Position numbers and translations under genes: made by a program. DNA of 64,000 bases from Caprimulgus europaeus (Eukaryota; Chordata; Aves; Caprimulgiformes; Caprimulgidae): the NCBI GenBank assembly GCA_907165065.1, contig OU015535.1, forward strand, positions 186,001 through 250,000, read 5' to 3'. Positions 60,101 to 64,000 of this stretch are shown here, piece by piece. The notes below the pieces were generated by a model. That model was not told the DNA's origin. It saw only the letters and a list, made by a program, of their open reading frames with translations, and did no database searches. How positions within the stretch are numbered: position 1 is the stretch's first letter; every line of letters starts with the position of its first letter.

Positions 60101-60235
60101 CCAGCAGCATCCTGGGACTCTAGCATGCTGCAGGGGGTTGCAGAGATGCTTTTCAAAAGGACCAAAGCTGCTGTGTCCCATTGGTGGTACAAGAGCATCC
60201 TCTCTGGGGCCAAAACTCTGACCCACTGATTTTAC
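57160..60235. other. Gene-poor AT-rich region
   Basis: About 3 kb without recognisable exons or repeats. TAAT-rich stretches at about 59160-59240 and 59500-59570. Confidence 0.5.
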
Positions 60236-60240
60236 TCAGG

Positions 60241-60907
60241 TGTCCTGGTTTCACTAGGATAGGGTTAACTTTAGTAGCTAGAATAGAGCTGTGTTTTGGT
60301 TTCAGTGTGGGATTTGCTATGAGAAGAAAGTTGGTAACATGCTGATGTTTTTAGTTGTTGCTGGAAATCCAAGGACATCGTGTTTGGCCAGTCTGCAAGT
60401 GCAAAGGACTGAGGGGAAAGCATAGTAATTAGAAAAACCCAAAACTGTCATTTGGATATGCCAATGAGATATTCCATATTATATAATGTCATGTTCAGTT
60501 TATTAATCAGGATTGACTGGAAAGCTGGGGATTCTCTCAGGGATCTCTTGGGCTCACTCTTCTGGGACTGTGGCTTCAGGTCGGGGTTCCTTTTCACTCT
60601 TCTGGGATTATTATCGGCAGGTGGTGAGCAATTGTACTGTGCATCACTCGTAGATATTATAATTATAATTATAATTATAATTATAATTATCATTATCATT
60701 ATCATTATCATTATCATTATCATTATCATTATCATTATCATTACTAGTTTATTTTATTTCAATCATGAAATTGTTCTTATCTCAACCTATAGGTCTCCTT
60801 ACCTTTACCCCTCCAGTTCTCTCCCCTATTCCCTGGGTGGGGGAAAAGGGGCGGGGTGAGCAAGTGGCTGTGTAGTGTTTGACTGCCAGACAAGTTAAAC
60901 TACTACA
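60241..60907 (+). mobile_element. Solo LTR, about 667 bp, with internal microsatellite
   Basis: TGTCCTGGTTTCACTAGG...AAACTACTACA; same family as 29091-29624 and 37074-37688. Flanking bases (TCAGG and CCATG) agree at only three of five positions, so the target duplication is decayed or the border is slightly off. A hexamer microsatellite is embedded at 60655-60742. Confidence 0.85.
60655..60742. repeat. Microsatellite (TAATTA)n then (ATTATC)n
   Basis: About 88 bases: a TTATAA/TAATTA hexamer block followed by about ten ATTATC/CATTAT hexamers. It yields a run of Ile or Ile-Met codons in open frames, which are artefacts. Confidence 0.95.
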
Positions 60908-63900
60908 CCATGTTGCATCAATTTGGAGTAATTCAACTGACTTCCTCAGTGAAATTCCTGCTGTGCGTAACAGTGCAGCCAAAAGCAGGCTCTGGCTATG
61001 CCTGTCTCACTTCAGAGCTTATGAGAGGAGGGGAAATATACAAACTTCTTTTCTCACACTGGTGGAAGTTAAGTATAAATATTTCTTACTTGAACAGAGA
61101 AAAGCAAAAACCTGTCCCTGCCAAAGTACCTGCTGCATTTCTGTGTGTCTGCATAACTATATTACTGCCCTGTAGGTGACCTTTGGCACCTGGGACCCTT
61201 TTGACTTATAACAGGAAAATGAAGATGGGGGAAGGTGGGGGAAGAGATGGAAATAGCATTGCCATGATCCACTCGGTTATACTGGTACACCCCACTGCGC
61301 GGGCTCTTGTTTTGCTTCACTTTAAACATGTGCCTAAATGATTTATCTAAAACGAAACAGGCTTGGTTCAAATCCAAATAAGGATGTGTTTACCTCCCCA
61401 AAAGAGAGTGAGTAATGGCAGCTCATGTACTGCTCATCAGTCAGATTTGCAAAGATGATTTAAAAGGGAATTTTTCAGCAGCATGAAGCATAAACATGGT
61501 CCTTCACTGCCGTTTTGTGGGGAACAGGTCAGCCACTTGGGATGACCCAGCCCTTTTTGCAGATGTGGTGCAGATCCTCAGGTGAATGAGACGAAGGAAG
61601 AAAAATGCTGAAAAGCAAGAGGGCACAGCATGGTCTAGAAAGCTGTAGGTGGCTCTGAGGGAGGTGCTAGGCTTGCAGTTCAGGGGAAAGGAGGAGAAAA
61701 CAGGGACATGTTGGAGGGAGGAAAAAGTCCTCCCTTCCTCTCGGGCTTGTTCCCTCCTGGTAAGGAAGTATGCTGAGCACCTGCTCCCTGCTATGCCTAG
61801 CAGAAGGTGTGCCAGACATGGCATCATTTGGACCCTCCAGCCATTCCTCCTGTGCATCTCCTGGCAGTGGGCCAAACGCTTCTCGGGATGGATGTCCAAC
61901 TGCTCGGGTCAAGGAGCAATCCCCACAGTTGTTGTACGCTCCCAAACCCAGCCCAGGCGTTCCACCAAATGTCCAAGGTTAAGTTGCCTCTTTCTCCTGA
62001 TGCTTAGACATCTTAAGAATGTGGTTTCATGGCAAAGATTCCTCTGCTCATTTCTTGCATGCAGATGTGGCTTTCTGCCACTAAATCATCAAACTCTTGA
62101 AAATAAATATTTTCAAGCCACACAAACCTTTCAGGTTCTTATTGTGAGCATGTTTTGTTTAAGAACAGTCATCACCATACCTTACCCAAACATCTAGCCA
62201 GTCCCAAAGTGTTCTTACCATCAAAGTAATTTTTTTTTCTTAAATAGAAAACAAAACAAGAGAAGGAATTGGGGGCTGCTCACCAGGGTTTCTAACAGCT
62301 GTTTCAGGGCCAGAGTAAAGATTTTTTTGTTCTGATGTTTGCTATAGCTGAGCTGTACACAAATGCAGTGGATAAAAGGAGAATGAAACAATGATGTGCT
62401 GTCCTGCCTTATTTTGCTACACTTGAACTAATCCAAAGTAAGATATAAAAAGAAAGGCATTTTCAAGGATTCTCATGTGTGCAGTCATCCCAATTTTAGG
62501 TACAGGTTAGGTTGGCTTTCCACATTCATTCAGCAGGGATTATCATAAAATTGAGGTTGTTCAAAGCTGATCACGCCTGCAGACACCTGAACATCTTCCA
62601 GCGTTGGACTAGAGCGCCTATGTGCTTTGGGGGTTGGACTCGTATAAAACTAGCGTTGCAGGGCATTGCCACTGCTGAGATTTTTCCACTGGGGAAAAAT
62701 TTTTCTCTGGGTGAACTCCCACAAGAAGAAGCACTATCCAACTTTATTTTAGTATTCAAGATCGTTCCTGTGTGATTCTACCACCTTGTGCTCAGTGGTT
62801 AGCTTTAAAATCTCAGCAGGAAAAAAGGCTGCCAGTCTGCCTTCTGCACCAGCTGCGTCAGGCTTACACCACCGAAAACACCCGTGGTCAGCCCACCTTG
62901 GATCAGTGGGGTGAGTCTCTGCGTTCATGGAGCCTGGGGACAGTGAACAGTGCCCGAAAGGGGCAGTGGCCTCTGGCTGTGCCAGGAGGAAGTGATGGCA
63001 CTGGCCAGGCCGTGCTTGTGCGCTTGTTACAGGCTTTTATCGTTACCTTGAACGATGATGGGAACCTCACCTTTGACAAGCCACTCCAGTCTTCTAAAAT
63101 TGTGTAGAAATGCTTTTGAAATAGCTATTGCAATATTTGTACTTGCTGCTGGATATTTCCCTTTGCATCTCTGGCAGTTTATCAAAACAACAAAGTGTGA
63201 AACCTTGCATCAGATCTTAGTTTTAAGAATGACCTAGAAAACAAATAATTACCCAGTGAAGTCACTTGTGCTATGAGGAGTTGATCAGCTCATCTCTATG
63301 AATCCCCAAAACTGGTCAGGTCTCACAATTTACTTGTGAGCCCAGCAGTATCCAGGATGTGAACTGAAGCTTTGTGTCCTGAGAGCAAGTCATTACGTGC
63401 AGATTTCAGTTTCGGAAATGGAGGAGCAATGAAGGGTAGCTAATTTGTTCGACTCCAGAGTTGCTGAGAAAAACCCGAGCACAATTAAATCTCTGACAGT
63501 ATGAGGTGAAAGAAAACAAGCCAGTATTTATCATTAAAAATAACTTACTGATGAATCAGTTGTGAATGAGTGGGATTAGCAATGCTACCTAGCAGGGGCA
63601 GAAAAAAGAAAAACATAAAATGCAACAGATCTGAGGAGAAATCCTAAACATGGTGTGGAGGAGAATCTGAGAGACAACATTTTTATTTTTCTCACTTGGG
63701 TTTAAAAAAGAATCAGGATGTTTAAACCCCCTAAAAAACATCCTAGATCACACAGTGATGGTTATGGTGGTACAGCAGTGTAAATCCAGTGCAAGAGAGT
63801 AAAGATGCCTTTACATGAGAATTCAGCTTTATGGAAATGGCATTAAACTTTTGTTTTCACACTAATTTCATCAGGAAGTGGTGAGTTGCAGCTCCTGCCA

Positions 63901-64000
63901 TTTTAACGTGGGCATTTCTCAATAAATCCATCGGGGAGGCGCTGTTTTGAAGACCATCAAAGCTTTAGCAGACCAGGAGCAGGAGATGGCTCTGCCACCT
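60908..64000. other. Intergenic to window end, no gene seen
   Basis: About 3.1 kb. The longest open frame (61649-62197, 182 codons) has no recognisable domain and no supporting splice context. Nothing else recognised. Confidence 0.5.

Noticed and set aside
60448..60859. Open frames with long Ile or Ile-Met runs
   Set aside because: Produced by the TAATTA/ATTATC microsatellite inside an LTR.
1..64000. tRNA, rRNA or small RNA genes
   Set aside because: Looked for cloverleaf-like and conserved RNA blocks by eye and saw none; a covariance-model scan would be needed to exclude them.

Overview
The window is vertebrate genomic DNA, most likely from a bird. The grounds are the many 5'-truncated CR1 LINE copies (several with the octamer tail ATTCTATG), avian-type solo LTRs ending in TG...CA, and a compact CD1 cluster with small exons and short introns. 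The abundance of LTRs of the TGTCCTGG...CACCACA type suggests a non-galliform bird, but that is an inference; no species can be named from the sequence.

Left part (1-21,110, GC-rich): four CD1 genes lie head to tail on the + strand. CD1-A is partial; its signal peptide and alpha1 exons lie left of the window. CD1-B, CD1-C and CD1-D are complete. Each complete gene has six coding exons (signal peptide, alpha1, alpha2, alpha3 Ig domain, transmembrane, tail), all split in phase 1 except the junction before the last exon, which is in phase 2. All frames are open and all splice sites are GT-AG, so the genes look functional (338, 336 and 333 aa). A direct tandem duplication of about 6.9 kb (6465-13362 and 13363-20266) is almost perfect by eye. 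Its breakpoints fall at the alpha2-exon end, so CD1-C is a hybrid: leader, alpha1 and alpha2 of CD1-D type joined to alpha3, membrane and tail exons of CD1-B. The alpha3 exon and the intron before it are nearly identical in all four genes, while alpha1, alpha2, membrane and tail segments differ. The genes would present lipid-type ligands with beta2-microglobulin; shared alpha3 plus different grooves and tails suggests diversification in ligand choice and trafficking.

Junction (21,150-22,800): an LTR copy, a 20-base C run, C-rich DNA, and a small CpG-rich promoter-like block with CCAAT, CRE and GC boxes. Overlapping it on the minus strand is a stretch resembling a decayed pyrin (PYD) domain.

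Right part (22.8-64 kb, AT-richer): I recognise no protein-coding host gene. It holds CR1 copies in both orientations (a long one at 26.5-28.9 kb with a broken pol frame, and a near full-length minus copy at 29.05-33.06 kb interrupted by two LTRs), solo LTRs with clear target-site duplications, a 12-bp minisatellite (33.7-36.3 kb) carrying its own CR1 and LTR insertions, a pyrimidine-rich satellite (36.36-36.84 kb), a CR1 with an internal octamer expansion (42.27 kb), and an inverted repeat around a CR1 fragment (53.4-54.45 kb). The rest is unique AT-rich DNA in which I see no exons. Identities and compositions are by-eye judgements; no alignment or search was run.
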